DNA of 64,000 nt from JBBWZH01 sp035544115 (GCA_963714145.1 OY970235.1:8184001-8248000), one strand, 5' to 3'. Shown: positions 51,856-60,973, counted from the first letter of the stretch. Numbers and translations: made by a program. Notes: generated by a model not told the origin, from the sequence alone.

Positions 51856-52293
51856 GTGCCCAGTGACTGCGTGTTCTGCCGGATCGTCGCCCGGACGGCG
51901 CCGGCCAGCGTGGCGTACGAGGATGCGACGGCCGTCGCGTTCCTCGACATCCGGCCGCTCACCCCCGGCCACCTGCTGGTGGTGCCGCGCCAGCACGCCG
52001 CCAGCCTGGCCGAGCTGGACCCGGCCGACGGCGGCCACCTGTTCCAGGTGGGGCAGCGGCTGGCCGCCGCGGTCCGGCGGAGCGGGGCGCGCTGCGAGGG
52101 GGTCAACTTCTTCCTGGCCGACGGGGTGGCTGCCGGGCAGGAGGTGTTCCACGTCCACCTGCACGTGCTGCCCCGGTTCCGCGGCGACGGGTTCCGGCTG
52201 CGGGCCAACTTCGGCAGCCCGTCCCGCCCGGATCTGGACCGGCAGGCCGCCGCCGTCCGCGCCGCCCTGGCCCCACCCGAGGTGGACGGGTAG
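51856..52293 (+). CDS. HIT-family nucleotide-binding hydrolase
   Basis: A 145-residue histidine-triad protein. The triad VFHVHLHVLPRF is complete, with CVFCRIVA at the N-terminus (probable zinc Cys pair) and HLLVVPRQHAASL in the middle. Such proteins hydrolyse nucleotide phosphoramidates. GTG 51856 chosen because family proteins begin just before the CxxC; the longer open frame upstream is a shadow of the repeat gene. Convergent with the next gene, stops adjacent. Confidence 0.88.
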   Translation: MPSDCVFCRIVARTAPASVAYEDATAVAFLDIRPLTPGHLLVVPRQHAASLAELDPADGGHLFQVGQRLAAAVRRSGARCEGVNFFLADGVAAGQEVFHVHLHVLPRFRGDGFRLRANFGSPSRPDLDRQAAAVRAALAPPEVDG

Positions 52294-53022
52294 CTACGAC
52301 AGCCAGGTGCCGAGCGCCGGCGGGTCGGTGAGCACGTCGCTGACCGCGCCGGGGCGGCCGATCAGCCAGGCGGTCAGCGCCCAGGACGGGCCGCGCACCA
52401 GTACCGGCGCGCCGCTGCCGGCGGTCCAGCGGGCGCCGGAGTCGGTCGCCTCCAGTTCGACCGCGGTGCCGGCCGGCAGCCGCGGCCCGAGCCGGTCCGG
52501 GTCGGCCAGCGAGGGAAGCAGCGGCGCGACGAACGCGGCCGGCCAGTCGGCCGGGCCGTAGCCGATCGCCAGATCCATCCAGTGGATCTCCACCTCGCGC
52601 CACCGGCTGGCCACCAGCGCCCGGGTCGTCGAGCGGCCGGTCCGGGTGATCCCCTCGACCTCCCAGCCGGTGTCCGGCAGTTGGGCCCAGGTCTGGTCCA
52701 GCCGGTCGGCGGTGTCCCGGACGTCGGCCAGTAGCTGGGCGGCGTCGCGGCCGGCGCCGGCCTCGATCGCGGCGTCCCGGGCCGGCTCACCGCCCGGGTA
52801 CATCAGCGCCGACTCGCCGCGGCTGGCGCCCTCGGTCACCCGCCAGATCCCGTCCGCGTTGCGGGCCAGGTGGGTCAGCACGTGCGCCCGGCTCCAGCCG
52901 GGCAGCAGCGAGGGGCCGCGGAGCACCTCGGCCGGCCAGTCCAGCCCGTAGAGGGCCTTGACCAACCGCTCGGTGGACGATCGGACCTGGCTCAGCCGCT
53001 GTTCCATCTCCGCTGGTGGCAC
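52294..53022 (-). CDS. Maleylpyruvate-isomerase-family (mycothiol-dependent) protein
   Basis: A 242-residue DinB-like protein. PGWSRAHVLTHLARNADGI and WREVEIHWMDLAIGY contain the His/Glu/Asp positions used for metal binding in mycothiol-dependent maleylpyruvate isomerase. The C-terminal domain ends VRGPSWALTAWLIGRP, also typical. The true substrate is unknown because the family has many members of unassigned activity. Confidence 0.82.
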   Translation of the reverse strand: MPPAEMEQRLSQVRSSTERLVKALYGLDWPAEVLRGPSLLPGWSRAHVLTHLARNADGIWRVTEGASRGESALMYPGGEPARDAAIEAGAGRDAAQLLADVRDTADRLDQTWAQLPDTGWEVEGITRTGRSTTRALVASRWREVEIHWMDLAIGYGPADWPAAFVAPLLPSLADPDRLGPRLPAGTAVELEATDSGARWTAGSGAPVLVRGPSWALTAWLIGRPGAVSDVLTDPPALGTWLS

Positions 53023-53092
53023 CCGGTCATTCTGCCCCGCCCAGGTCCGCCCCGACCGCCGCGCCCCCCGCGGCCCGGGCCCCGGACGTGGC

Positions 53093-53124
53093 GCGGCCCC
53101 ACCCGGCGTACCGGGTGGGGCCGC
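53093..53124 (-). terminator. Terminator of the copper lipoprotein gene
   Basis: Perfect 14-bp stem (GCGGCCCCACCCGG at 53093-53106 with its complement at 53111-53124) and a CGTA loop, 45 bases beyond the lipoprotein stop. It also separates that gene from the isomerase-like gene. Confidence 0.75.
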
Positions 53125-53168
53125 TATTGCCCAGCCGCGGGGAGTCGGTGGGCGGGTTCCGGGCCGGA

Positions 53169-53612
53169 TCAGCCCTCGACGACGAGGGTTCCGGTGCCGG
53201 TCATGTTCGCGTGCAGCGAGCAGCTGAACTTGTACGTCCCGGCCTTGGTGGGGGCGGTGAACGTGGCGGACTGGTTCTGGTCCAGCGTGTCGGTCTTGAA
53301 GCCGCCGTTGTCGTCGGCAACCACGTCGTGCGGGGCCGAGTCCTTGTTCGTCACCGTGATCGTGGCGCCCGGCTTGACCGTCAGCGGCTGGCCGAACTGG
53401 AAGTTCTGGATGGTGATCGTGCCGGTGCTGGCGGCCGTGCCGCCGCCGCTGTCGGAGCTGGCCGGCGGGGTGGTCGCGGCACTGTCCGTCGTGGTGGTCG
53501 CGGCCGGGGGGTTGTTACTAAGGGTGTCGCTGCTGTCATCTTTGGAGGAACACGCAGCTACGGCGAGGGCGACGAACGCGCCCACGGCTGCGATTCGCAG
53601 TGATCTCATCAT
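53169..53612 (-). CDS. Plastocyanin-like copper lipoprotein
   Basis: A 147-residue cupredoxin anchored by lipid: signal peptide with lipobox LAVAACSS, a Ser/Thr/Pro spacer, then a blue-copper domain. Copper ligands are visible: His in APHDVVADD and Cys-His-Met in FSCSLHANM (CX2HX3M). It probably carries electrons outside the membrane or handles copper. ATG at 53612 (a second Met follows). Its promoter has the same GAACC-N16-CGT motif as the divergent ECF operon. Confidence 0.9.
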   Translation of the reverse strand: MMRSLRIAAVGAFVALAVAACSSKDDSSDTLSNNPPAATTTTDSAATTPPASSDSGGGTAASTGTITIQNFQFGQPLTVKPGATITVTNKDSAPHDVVADDNGGFKTDTLDQNQSATFTAPTKAGTYKFSCSLHANMTGTGTLVVEG

Positions 53613-53620
53613 GGACGGCT

Positions 53621-53646
53621 ATACGAACCGGCTCCCGACCCGGTTC
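53621..53646 (-). promoter_or_regulatory. ECF-type promoter of the copper lipoprotein gene
   Basis: On the minus strand GAACC (53646-53642) and CGTAT (53625-53621) are separated by exactly 16 bases, the form of ECF sigma promoters. The start codon is 9 bases beyond the -10 element, so the message has almost no leader. Confidence 0.65.
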
Positions 53647-53677
53647 ACTGGCCATCGAAAAAGATGCCGGCCGGCTT

Positions 53678-53701
53678 GAACCGATCGCCGGTAGAAAACG
53701 T
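53678..53701 (+). promoter_or_regulatory. ECF-type promoter of the sigma/anti-sigma operon
   Basis: GAACC (53678-53682) and CGT (53699-53701) are separated by 16 bases, identical to the divergent promoter. This suggests the sigma factor drives its own gene. Confidence 0.65.
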
Positions 53702-53720
53702 GAAGTTGTCGTGGAAAGGG

Positions 53721-54257
53721 GTGGTCACGCTGTCCGCAGGGAGCTCTCCGGGGCGGTCGGAGGCGCAGCTGATGCGAGCGCTGCACGACGAGCACGCGCC
53801 GGCGCTCTGGGCCTACGCGCTGCGGCTGACCGGCGGCGACCACGGCCGGGCACAGGACGCGGTGCAGGAGGCCCTGTTGCGGGCGTGGCGTCACCCCGAG
53901 GTGCTGGACCCCAGCACCGGTTCGCCCCGATCCTGGCTGTTCACCACCGTCCGAAATGTCGTGATCGATGAGTGGCGGGCGCGTACGGTGCGTCCCGAAG
54001 TGGTCACCGACCGGCTGCCGGAAACACCCGGGCCGGACGACGCGGACACTGCGATCCAAGGCTGGCTACTCGCGGACGCACTGCGTCAACTCAGTCCGGC
54101 ACACCGGGAGGTGATCGTGGAAACGTATTACCGTGGATCGTCGGTAGCCGAGGCTGCGGAGCGCCTCGGGGTTCCGCCGGGCACGGTGAAATCCCGTACG
54201 TACTACGCGCTCCGCGCCCTGAAGCTTGCCCTCGAGGAAAGGGGGGTGACGGCATGA
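53721..54257 (+). CDS. ECF sigma factor (zinc anti-sigma-paired)
   Basis: A 178-residue ECF sigma factor. Region 2 includes HAPALWAYALRLTGGD, AQDAVQEALLRAWRHPEVL and SWLFTTVRNVVIDEWRAR. Region 4 includes LRQLSPAHREVIVETYYRG and AERLGVPPGTVKSRTYYALRAL. GTG 53721 has GGAAAGGG just upstream and lies downstream of the ECF-type promoter; an in-frame ATG at 53664 would lie upstream of that promoter and is therefore rejected. ATGA overlap with its anti-sigma gene. Confidence 0.9.
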   Translation: MVTLSAGSSPGRSEAQLMRALHDEHAPALWAYALRLTGGDHGRAQDAVQEALLRAWRHPEVLDPSTGSPRSWLFTTVRNVVIDEWRARTVRPEVVTDRLPETPGPDDADTAIQGWLLADALRQLSPAHREVIVETYYRGSSVAEAAERLGVPPGTVKSRTYYALRALKLALEERGVTA

Positions 54258-54946
54258 CTGACCAGTTCACCTTCGATGCCGCCCCCTATGTGTTGGGTGC
54301 GCTCTCGCCCGAGGAGCGGCAGATCTTCGAGTCGCATCTGGCCGAGTGCCCGGCCTGTGAGAGCGCGGTGCGGGAGTTCGCCGGGCTGCCCGGGCTGCTG
54401 TCCCGGCTGCCGGCGGACGAGGTCGCCAGCGCCCTGCAGGGCGATCCGGAGCCGCCGGCGACGTTGCTGCCGGCGCTGCAGTTCGCCGTCCGCCGGGAGC
54501 GCCGCTCCCGCCGCTGGCGGGGGGTCGCCAGCGGGCTGGCCGCGGCCTGCCTGGCCATCGTCGCTACCGGGGTGGTGGTCAACCAGGTCGTCGGCGGCGA
54601 TTCCGGCCCGAGCAGCGGCCCGGTCGTGGCCCAGCCGCAGGCGCTGGTGTTCCAGCCCAAGACCACCGTCCCGGTGGTGGCCACCGCCAGCCTGATCGGC
54701 AAGGCCTGGGGCACCGAGATCGACATGAAGTGCACGTACTCCGGGCCGGGCCTGGAGGGTGACGACCCGGAATACACGCTGATCGCCACCGACCGGCAGA
54801 ACGTCCGGCACCGGGTCGGCGACTGGGGCGTGCTGGTGGGCAAGGAGATCCAGCTGCACATGTCCACCGGCATCCAACGCGATCAGATCAAGTCGCTGCA
54901 GGTGGTCAACCCCAGCAACACCCCGGTGCTCGAGCTGAACCTGTAG
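54254..54946 (+). CDS. Transmembrane anti-sigma factor with zinc motif
   Basis: A 230-residue regulator that should hold the preceding ECF sigma factor at the membrane. The N-terminus has YVLGALSPEERQIFESHLAE and the zinc motif His28-X3-Cys32-X2-Cys35. One membrane helix lies at about 91-113. The outside domain (about 120-230) includes LIGKAWGTEIDMKCTY and resembles the RskA-type C-terminal domain. With the copper lipoprotein it forms a probable redox- or copper-responsive unit. Confidence 0.9.
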   Translation: MTDQFTFDAAPYVLGALSPEERQIFESHLAECPACESAVREFAGLPGLLSRLPADEVASALQGDPEPPATLLPALQFAVRRERRSRRWRGVASGLAAACLAIVATGVVVNQVVGGDSGPSSGPVVAQPQALVFQPKTTVPVVATASLIGKAWGTEIDMKCTYSGPGLEGDDPEYTLIATDRQNVRHRVGDWGVLVGKEIQLHMSTGIQRDQIKSLQVVNPSNTPVLELNL

Positions 54947-54990
54947 GGGGCGGACGAGCCGCCGCGAATGCTGGCCCGGGTGGGCCGCGG

Positions 54991-55956
54991 TCAGGCCAGT
55001 GCCGCGGCGGCCCGGGCCAGCGCCTGTCTGCGCTGCTGCCGCAGGCCTTCCACGGTGAGCAGCGCCAGCGCCACCCAGACCAGGCCGAACCCGGCCAGCC
55101 TGGCCGGCGGCATCGGCTCGTCGAAGATCAGCACGCCGAACAGGAACTGCAGCACCGGCGCCAGGTACTGCAGCAGCCCCAGCACGCTCAGCGGCAGCCG
55201 CCGGGCCGAGGCGCCGAACAGCAGCAGCGGCACCGCGGTGACCGGCCCGGTCGTCAACAGCAGCAGCGTGTTGCCGGCCGAGGCGTGCCCGAAGGTGGCC
55301 TGGCCGGCGGCGGTCAGCCAGCCCAGGTAGACCACCGCGGGCAGCGCGAGCGCCGCGGTCTCCACCGCGAGGCTCTGCACCGCGCCGACCCCGGCGGTCT
55401 TCTTGATCAGGCCGTAGCTGCCGAACGAGAATGCCAGCACCAGCGCGATCCACGGTGGACGTCCATAGTCGACAGTCAGCACCAGCACCGCGATCAGGCC
55501 GATACCGACGGCGATCCACTGCCCGCGGCGCAGCCGCTCACCGAGCAGGAACACTCCGAAGAGGACTGTCACAAGTGGATTGATGAAGTAGCCCAGTGAC
55601 GTCTCCACCACGTGCTCGTGGTTCACGCCCCAGATGTAGGTGCCCCAGTTGGCCGCGATGAAGCCGCCGGCCAGGGTCAGCAGCGCGAGCCGCCGGCCGC
55701 CCAGCGTGCGCAGCGAGCCGAGCTGCCGCTGCACGGCCAGGATGCCGAGCACGACCAGCAGCGACCAGAGCACCCGGTGCGCCAGGATCTCCACCGCGCC
55801 GGCCGGCTTGAGCAGCGGGAAGTAGGCCGGGAACACGCCCCAGAGCAGGTACGCCGCCGCCCCGTACACCAGGCCCTGCCGGTTCACCGGTTCGCTGGAG
55901 GTGCTGGTCGCCGGCGTGGGCGCGGTGTCGGAGGCCACGTTCTGAGCCAACCACAC
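54991..55956 (-). CDS. rarD: RarD/EamA-type transporter
   Basis: A 321-residue drug/metabolite-transporter-family membrane protein with about ten helices. GLVYGAAAYLLWGVFPAYFPLLKPA and ILAHRVLWSLL match RarD; NWGTYIWGVNHEHVVETSLGYFINPLV is its central motif. Substrate unknown. GTG 55956; a GTG 15 bases downstream is an alternative. Convergent with the anti-sigma gene. Confidence 0.88.
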   Translation of the reverse strand: MWLAQNVASDTAPTPATSTSSEPVNRQGLVYGAAAYLLWGVFPAYFPLLKPAGAVEILAHRVLWSLLVVLGILAVQRQLGSLRTLGGRRLALLTLAGGFIAANWGTYIWGVNHEHVVETSLGYFINPLVTVLFGVFLLGERLRRGQWIAVGIGLIAVLVLTVDYGRPPWIALVLAFSFGSYGLIKKTAGVGAVQSLAVETAALALPAVVYLGWLTAAGQATFGHASAGNTLLLLTTGPVTAVPLLLFGASARRLPLSVLGLLQYLAPVLQFLFGVLIFDEPMPPARLAGFGLVWVALALLTVEGLRQQRRQALARAAAALA

Positions 55957-55995
55957 CCGACCAACCCGGATTCCGGCCCGAACCCGCCGGCCCGG

Positions 55996-57861
55996 TCAGT
56001 TGCGGCGGACCAGGCCGGTGTAGCCGGCCAGCACCAGGGTGGCGAAACCCCAGCCGAGCAGCCGCAACCCGAGCGTGGCCAGCGATACGACCTGGCCCAC
56101 GCCGGTGGTGGTGTCCAGGTCGCAGCGGTCCCGGACGCCGGTGTCGATCAGCGGGACGGTCTCGTCCACGGCGAGGTTGAGCCGCTCGGCCACCACGCAC
56201 GACTGCGCCGGTCCGCTCGCCGGTGCCGGCACCCGGGCCGTCGCGCCGTCGGTGAAGACCAGCAGCAGTACGGCGATCAGCAGCGTGCCGACCAGGCCGA
56301 CCACCGCGCGCCAGGACTCGTAGCCGTAGCCGAGGGTGGCGCCGAGCAGCCGCTGCCGCAGCCGGCTGCGGCCACCGAGCAACCCGGAGTCGAGCAGGTG
56401 CTGCTGTTGCGCGATCAGGATCCGGCGGGCCTGGTCCTCGTGCCCGGCGGCCTGATACGCGGCGGCGAGCTGGCGGTACGGCTGGGCGGCGTACTCCGGC
56501 ATCCGGCGCAGCCAGCCGACCCGCTGCTCGACCGGCCCGGTGCTCACCGTCTGCGCGCCGGGTAGGCCGCGGTAGGTCAGCCCGTCCAGGGTGAGCCGGG
56601 TGGCCGCCGGCAACCGGGCCGGCTCGTCCCGCAGCGCGCCCAGGGTGGCGTCCCGCAGGTTCACGTCACCCTGCTCGATGACCAGCCGGGTCAGGATCGC
56701 CTGCCCCTCCACGCTCGCGTGGCTGGCCCGCAGCGCCGGGCCGCCGCCGGTGTTGGACAGCATGGCGCCCCGCAGGTCCAGCTCGCCGCCGATCTGCGCG
56801 CCGCGCAGGTGCGCCGCGGCCAGCCACGGGTGGCAGCCGCGGAACTGCGCGCCGGCCAGGTCCATGCCCTGGCTGGCGACCAGCCGGGTGGCGTCCAGGG
56901 CCGGGCCGCGCGGGTTGTCGACCCGGGAGTCCACCATGGTCAGCCGGCCGACCCGACCGCCGGCCACCCGCACCATCCCGGTGGCCCGGATCCCGTCCAG
57001 GTAGGCGGTGCCGGCGACGTCCAGGTAGTGCGCGACCAGCGCCGGGCCGGTCGCATTGCGCAGGATCGCGTCGCCGAGGGAGAGGGCGCCCGAGATCCGG
57101 GCGGCGACCAGCCGGACCGCGCCGTGCTCGCCCTCGCCGGACAGTTCGGCCGCGCCGGCGAGGGTGAGCATGTCGGTGACCTGGATGCTGTCCGCGTTCA
57201 GCGCCACGCCGTCCGGGTTGTCGATGCGGGCCTCGCGCAGCGATAGCAGCCCACCGATCCGGGCGCCGACCAGCCGGACCGTCGCGTTCGGACCGGCCCC
57301 GGTGGCGACCAGCCCGCAGTTCAGGTAGGCGCTGCCGGCGACCTGCAGGCCGGTGGCCGCCAGCGCCGTGCCGCCGTTGCCGTCCAGCCGGGCACCGCCC
57401 AGGTCCAGCTTGCCGCCGAGCGACGCGCCGAGCAGGCTGATCGTTCTGGTCGAGGCGAACCCGTCGCTGAGCAGCACGACCGTGCTGATCCGGGTGTTCT
57501 CCGCGTCCAGGCCGTTGATCCGGCAGCCGTTCAGGTCCAGCAGCGGCAGTTCGGCGCCGCGCATCCGGATCGGCTCGACCACGTCGCAGTCGTGCAGCGA
57601 GAACCAGACACCGGTGCGCAGCCCGTCCAGGTCGAGCCGGCCGACGATGCGGGCGCCGCGCAGCCGCAGCCCGCGCGGGTCGCTCTGGCCGCCGGCCCGA
57701 CCGGTCAGGATGTCCCGGATGACCTTGGCGCTGATCTCCCGGTCGGCGCCCCAGTCAGGCATCTCGGCATGCGTGATGGGCTCGCGACCGCTGAGGTCCA
57801 GCCGGAGGCCGGCACCGACAGCGGCCAGCAGTTCGCGCTCCAAACGGCTGATTTCCGGCAC
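55996..57861 (-). CDS. Beta-solenoid protein with C-terminal membrane anchor
   Basis: A 621-residue protein. Residues about 60-450 are repeats of roughly 20 residues with a G-x-L-x-L/GAxI pattern (for example LRLRGARIVGRLDLDGLRTG, ARIGGLLSLREARIDN, ARISGALSLGDAILRN), which should form a pentapeptide/bactofilin-like beta-solenoid. A helical segment (PYRQLAAAYQAAGHEDQARRILI) follows, then two membrane helices (about 515-535 and 595-615) with two Cys outside. Related actinomycete proteins are often called membrane oxidoreductases, but no cofactor motif is visible. Function unknown; a membrane-tethered scaffold is likely. Confidence 0.75.
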   Translation of the reverse strand: MPEISRLERELLAAVGAGLRLDLSGREPITHAEMPDWGADREISAKVIRDILTGRAGGQSDPRGLRLRGARIVGRLDLDGLRTGVWFSLHDCDVVEPIRMRGAELPLLDLNGCRINGLDAENTRISTVVLLSDGFASTRTISLLGASLGGKLDLGGARLDGNGGTALAATGLQVAGSAYLNCGLVATGAGPNATVRLVGARIGGLLSLREARIDNPDGVALNADSIQVTDMLTLAGAAELSGEGEHGAVRLVAARISGALSLGDAILRNATGPALVAHYLDVAGTAYLDGIRATGMVRVAGGRVGRLTMVDSRVDNPRGPALDATRLVASQGMDLAGAQFRGCHPWLAAAHLRGAQIGGELDLRGAMLSNTGGGPALRASHASVEGQAILTRLVIEQGDVNLRDATLGALRDEPARLPAATRLTLDGLTYRGLPGAQTVSTGPVEQRVGWLRRMPEYAAQPYRQLAAAYQAAGHEDQARRILIAQQQHLLDSGLLGGRSRLRQRLLGATLGYGYESWRAVVGLVGTLLIAVLLLVFTDGATARVPAPASGPAQSCVVAERLNLAVDETVPLIDTGVRDRCDLDTTTGVGQVVSLATLGLRLLGWGFATLVLAGYTGLVRRN

Positions 57862-58007
57862 GCTGGGAGGCTAACTACCTGGCCGTGCCGCCCTTACCCC
57901 GGCACCCCGCCGTGCGGAACGGTGCGCGGACGAACCACCGGCTGGCCGCGCCGTGGGCGAGCCCGGCGAGCGCTCGGTGCGAGCGGAGTGCGGCCGGGCC
58001 CGCCAAG

Positions 58008-59063
58008 CTAGGCGATCTTCCAGGTGTCCGAACCGCGGAGCAGGGTGGCGAGGTCGCCCCTGCCCTTGGCCCGGGCCCGTTCCATCTGGTCGGCCATCAG
58101 CGCGTCGTAGGAGGGCCGCTCGACCGAGCGGAACACGCCGATGGGCGTGTACCGCAGGTCTTCGGTCGCCAGCCGGGAGAGCGCGAACGCGTAGGACGGG
58201 TCCTCGGCGTGCGCGTCGTGCCGGACCACCGAGGTGTCGTCCGCCGGCACGTCGGTGCCCACCCGCAGGCCGCCGCCGGCCGACGGGTCGCGTACCACGG
58301 CGTGGCTGCCGTCCCGGCCGAAGCGCAGCGGTTCGCCGTGCTCCAGCCGGATCGTCCAGTCGTCCCGGGTGCCTGGGTCTTTGAGCAGCTCGAACGCGTC
58401 GTCGTTGTAGATGTTGCAGTTCTGGTAGATCTCGACGAACGCGGTGCCGCGGTGTTCGGCCGCGGCCCGCAGCACCGAGGTGAGGTGCCGGCGGTCCGAG
58501 TCGATGGTGCGGGCGACGAACGTGGCATCCGCGCCGACCGCCAGCGAGAGCGGGTTGAAGGGGTAGTCCAGCGAGCCCATCGGGGTCGACTTGGTGATCT
58601 TGCCCTGCTCCGAGGTGGGCGAGTACTGGCCCTTGGTCAGCCCGTAGATCCGGTTGTTGAACAGCAGGATCTTGACGTTGACGTTGCGCCGCAGCGCGTG
58701 GATCAGGTGGTTCCCGCCGATGGACAGGCCGTCGCCGTCGCCGGTGACCACCCAGACCGACAGATCCGGCCGGGACGCGGCCAGCCCGGTGGCGATCGCC
58801 GGCGCGCGGCCGTGGATCGAGTGCATCCCGTACGTGTTCATGTAGTACGGGAACCGGGACGAGCAGCCGATGCCGGAGACGAACACGATCCGCTCCCGCG
58901 GGATGTTCAGCTCCGGCATGAAGCCCTGCACCGCGGCCAGGATCGCGTAGTCACCGCAGCCCGGGCACCAGCGCACCTCCTGGTCGGTCTTGAAGTCTTT
59001 CGCCTTCAGCACCGGCAGCGTCGGCCGGCCGTTCGAGCCGGTGGCCGCGGACCGCTCAGACAT
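58008..59063 (-). CDS. korB: 2-oxoacid:ferredoxin oxidoreductase, beta subunit
   Basis: A 351-residue thiamine-diphosphate subunit. RWCPGCGDYAIL, GIGCSSRFPYYMNTYGMHSIHGRAPA and GDGDGLSIGGNHLIHALRRN followed by NNRIYGLTKGQYSPTS are diagnostic. With KorA it oxidises 2-oxoglutarate (or a related acid) to the CoA ester and reduces ferredoxin. Its start lies 8 bases inside the end of korA. From memory, the same gene pair stands beside the second nuo cluster in Streptomyces. Confidence 0.93.
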   Translation of the reverse strand: MSERSAATGSNGRPTLPVLKAKDFKTDQEVRWCPGCGDYAILAAVQGFMPELNIPRERIVFVSGIGCSSRFPYYMNTYGMHSIHGRAPAIATGLAASRPDLSVWVVTGDGDGLSIGGNHLIHALRRNVNVKILLFNNRIYGLTKGQYSPTSEQGKITKSTPMGSLDYPFNPLSLAVGADATFVARTIDSDRRHLTSVLRAAAEHRGTAFVEIYQNCNIYNDDAFELLKDPGTRDDWTIRLEHGEPLRFGRDGSHAVVRDPSAGGGLRVGTDVPADDTSVVRHDAHAEDPSYAFALSRLATEDLRYTPIGVFRSVERPSYDALMADQMERARAKGRGDLATLLRGSDTWKIA

Positions 59064-60918
59064 CGGCGATCACTCCCTTGAGGACCTCGGCCAGTTCGCT
59101 GGCCCGGAACGGCAGGCCGCGGACCTGGTTGTAGCTGATCACGTCGACCAGGTAGCGGGCCCGCAGCAGCATCGCCAGTTGGCCCAGGTTCATCTCCGGC
59201 AGCACCACCCGGTCGTAGCCGCGCAGCACCGCGCCGAGGTTGCTGGGGAACGGGTTCAGGTGCCGCAGGTGCGCCTGCGCCACCTGGAGCCCCTCGCGGC
59301 GGACCCGCCGGCAGGCGGCGCCGATCGGGCCGTACGTGGAGCCCCAGCCGAGCACCAGCACCTTCGCGCCGTTGCCGGTCGCCGCGTCCGGGTCGTCGAC
59401 CTCGACCGGCGGGATGGTGTTCGCGACCCGGTCGACCTTGGCCTGCCGGGTCCGGACCATCAGGTCGTGGTTGGCCGGCTCGTAGGAGATGTTGCCGGTG
59501 CCGTCGGCTTTTTCCAGCCCACCGATGCGGTGTTCCAGGCCGGGTGTGCCCGGCACCGCCCAGGGCCGGGCCAGGGTCTCCGGATCGCGCAGGTACGGCA
59601 GGAACTCGCCGTCCGGCCCGTTCGGCTTGGTGGTGAACTCGACCCGGAGATCCGGTAGGTCGGCCACCTCCGGGACGCGCCAGGGCTCGGAGCCGTTGGC
59701 CAGCGAGCCGTCCGAGAGCAGCAGCACCGGGGTGCGGTAGGTGAGCGCGATCCGGACCGCTTCCAGCGCGGTGTCGAAGCAGTCGGACGGGGACCGCGGT
59801 GCCACGACCGGCACCGGGGCCTCGCCGTTGCGCCCGTACATCGCCTGCAGCAGGTCGGACTGCTCGGTCTTGGTCGGCAGCCCGGTGGACGGGCCGCCGC
59901 GCTGGATGTCGCAGATCACCAGCGGCAGTTCCATCGAGGCGGCCAGCCCGACGGTCTCGGCCTTCAGCGCCAGCCCGGGGCCGGACGTGACGGTAATCCC
60001 GATCGCGCCGCCGAACGCCGCGCCGAGCGCCGCGCCGATGCCGGCGATCTCGTCCTCGGCCTGGAACGTCCGGACGCCGAACTTCTTGTGCTTCGCCAGT
60101 TCGTGCAGCACGTCCGACGCCGGCGTGATCGGGTAGGCGCCGAGGAAGATCTCCAGGCCGGCCTGCTCGGCCGCCGCGATCAGCCCGTAGGCCAGCGCGA
60201 GGTTGCCGGAGATGTTCCGGTACATGCCGGCCGGCAGCACCGCCGGCTTGACCTCGTACGAGACCGCGAACGACTCGGTGGTCTCGCCGTAGTTGTAGCC
60301 GGCCCGGAACGCGGCGATGTTGGCGGTCGCGATCTCCGGCTTGGAGGCGAACTTGGTCTCCAGGAACTTGATCGTGCCCTCGGTCGGCCGGTGGTACATC
60401 CAGGACAGCAGGCCGAGCGCGAACATGTTCTTGGCCCGCTCGGCGTCCTTCTTGGAGATCTCGAAGCTGTCCAGCGCGCGCAGCGTGGTCGAGGTCAGCG
60501 GCACCGTCTGGAGCTGGTAGCTGTCCAGCGAGCCGTCCTCGAGCGGGTTGCTCGCGTAGCCGGCCTTGGCCAGGTTGCGGGTGGTGAACTCGTCGGTGTT
60601 GACGATGATGATCGCGCCGCGGAGAAGATCCGGTACATTTGCCCGCAACGCGGCTGGATTCATCGCGACCAGCACATCTGGGGCGTCGCCAGGGGTGAGG
60701 ATGTCGTAGTCGGCGAAGTGGACCTGGAACGAGGAGACACCGGGTAGCGTGCCGGCGGGTGCCCGGATCTCAGCCGGGAAGTTCGGCAGCGTCGACAGGT
60801 CATTACCGAAAGCTGCGGTCTCCTGGGTGAAACGATCACCCGTGAGCTGCATCCCGTCACCGCTGTCGCCCGCGAATCGGATTACCACTCGGTCGAGTTG
60901 CTTGACCTGTTTGGTCAT
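59056..60918 (-). CDS. korA: 2-oxoacid:ferredoxin oxidoreductase, fused gamma-alpha subunit
   Basis: A 620-residue protein. The N-terminal gamma domain (about 10-190) begins VVIRFAGDSGDGMQLTGDRF. The alpha domain (about 220-600) has YPITPASDVLHELAKHK, FQAEDEIAGIGAALGAAFGG and TVTSGPGLALKAETVGLA. This fusion is usual for actinobacterial and mycobacterial KorA. ATG 60918 follows GGGAGGA. It is separated by 188 bases from the ABC transporter genes on the same strand. Confidence 0.93.
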   Translation of the reverse strand: MTKQVKQLDRVVIRFAGDSGDGMQLTGDRFTQETAAFGNDLSTLPNFPAEIRAPAGTLPGVSSFQVHFADYDILTPGDAPDVLVAMNPAALRANVPDLLRGAIIIVNTDEFTTRNLAKAGYASNPLEDGSLDSYQLQTVPLTSTTLRALDSFEISKKDAERAKNMFALGLLSWMYHRPTEGTIKFLETKFASKPEIATANIAAFRAGYNYGETTESFAVSYEVKPAVLPAGMYRNISGNLALAYGLIAAAEQAGLEIFLGAYPITPASDVLHELAKHKKFGVRTFQAEDEIAGIGAALGAAFGGAIGITVTSGPGLALKAETVGLAASMELPLVICDIQRGGPSTGLPTKTEQSDLLQAMYGRNGEAPVPVVAPRSPSDCFDTALEAVRIALTYRTPVLLLSDGSLANGSEPWRVPEVADLPDLRVEFTTKPNGPDGEFLPYLRDPETLARPWAVPGTPGLEHRIGGLEKADGTGNISYEPANHDLMVRTRQAKVDRVANTIPPVEVDDPDAATGNGAKVLVLGWGSTYGPIGAACRRVRREGLQVAQAHLRHLNPFPSNLGAVLRGYDRVVLPEMNLGQLAMLLRARYLVDVISYNQVRGLPFRASELAEVLKGVIADV

Positions 60919-60967
60919 GACGTGAGCGTCCTCCCGAGGGACCGAAGACCGGCGTGGTATACACCCG

Positions 60968-60973
60968 ATCCTA
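60968..60973 (-). promoter_or_regulatory. Possible -10 element of korAB
   Basis: TAGGAT on the minus strand, 50 bases before the korA ATG in the 188-base gap. No clear -35 element is seen. Confidence 0.35.
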
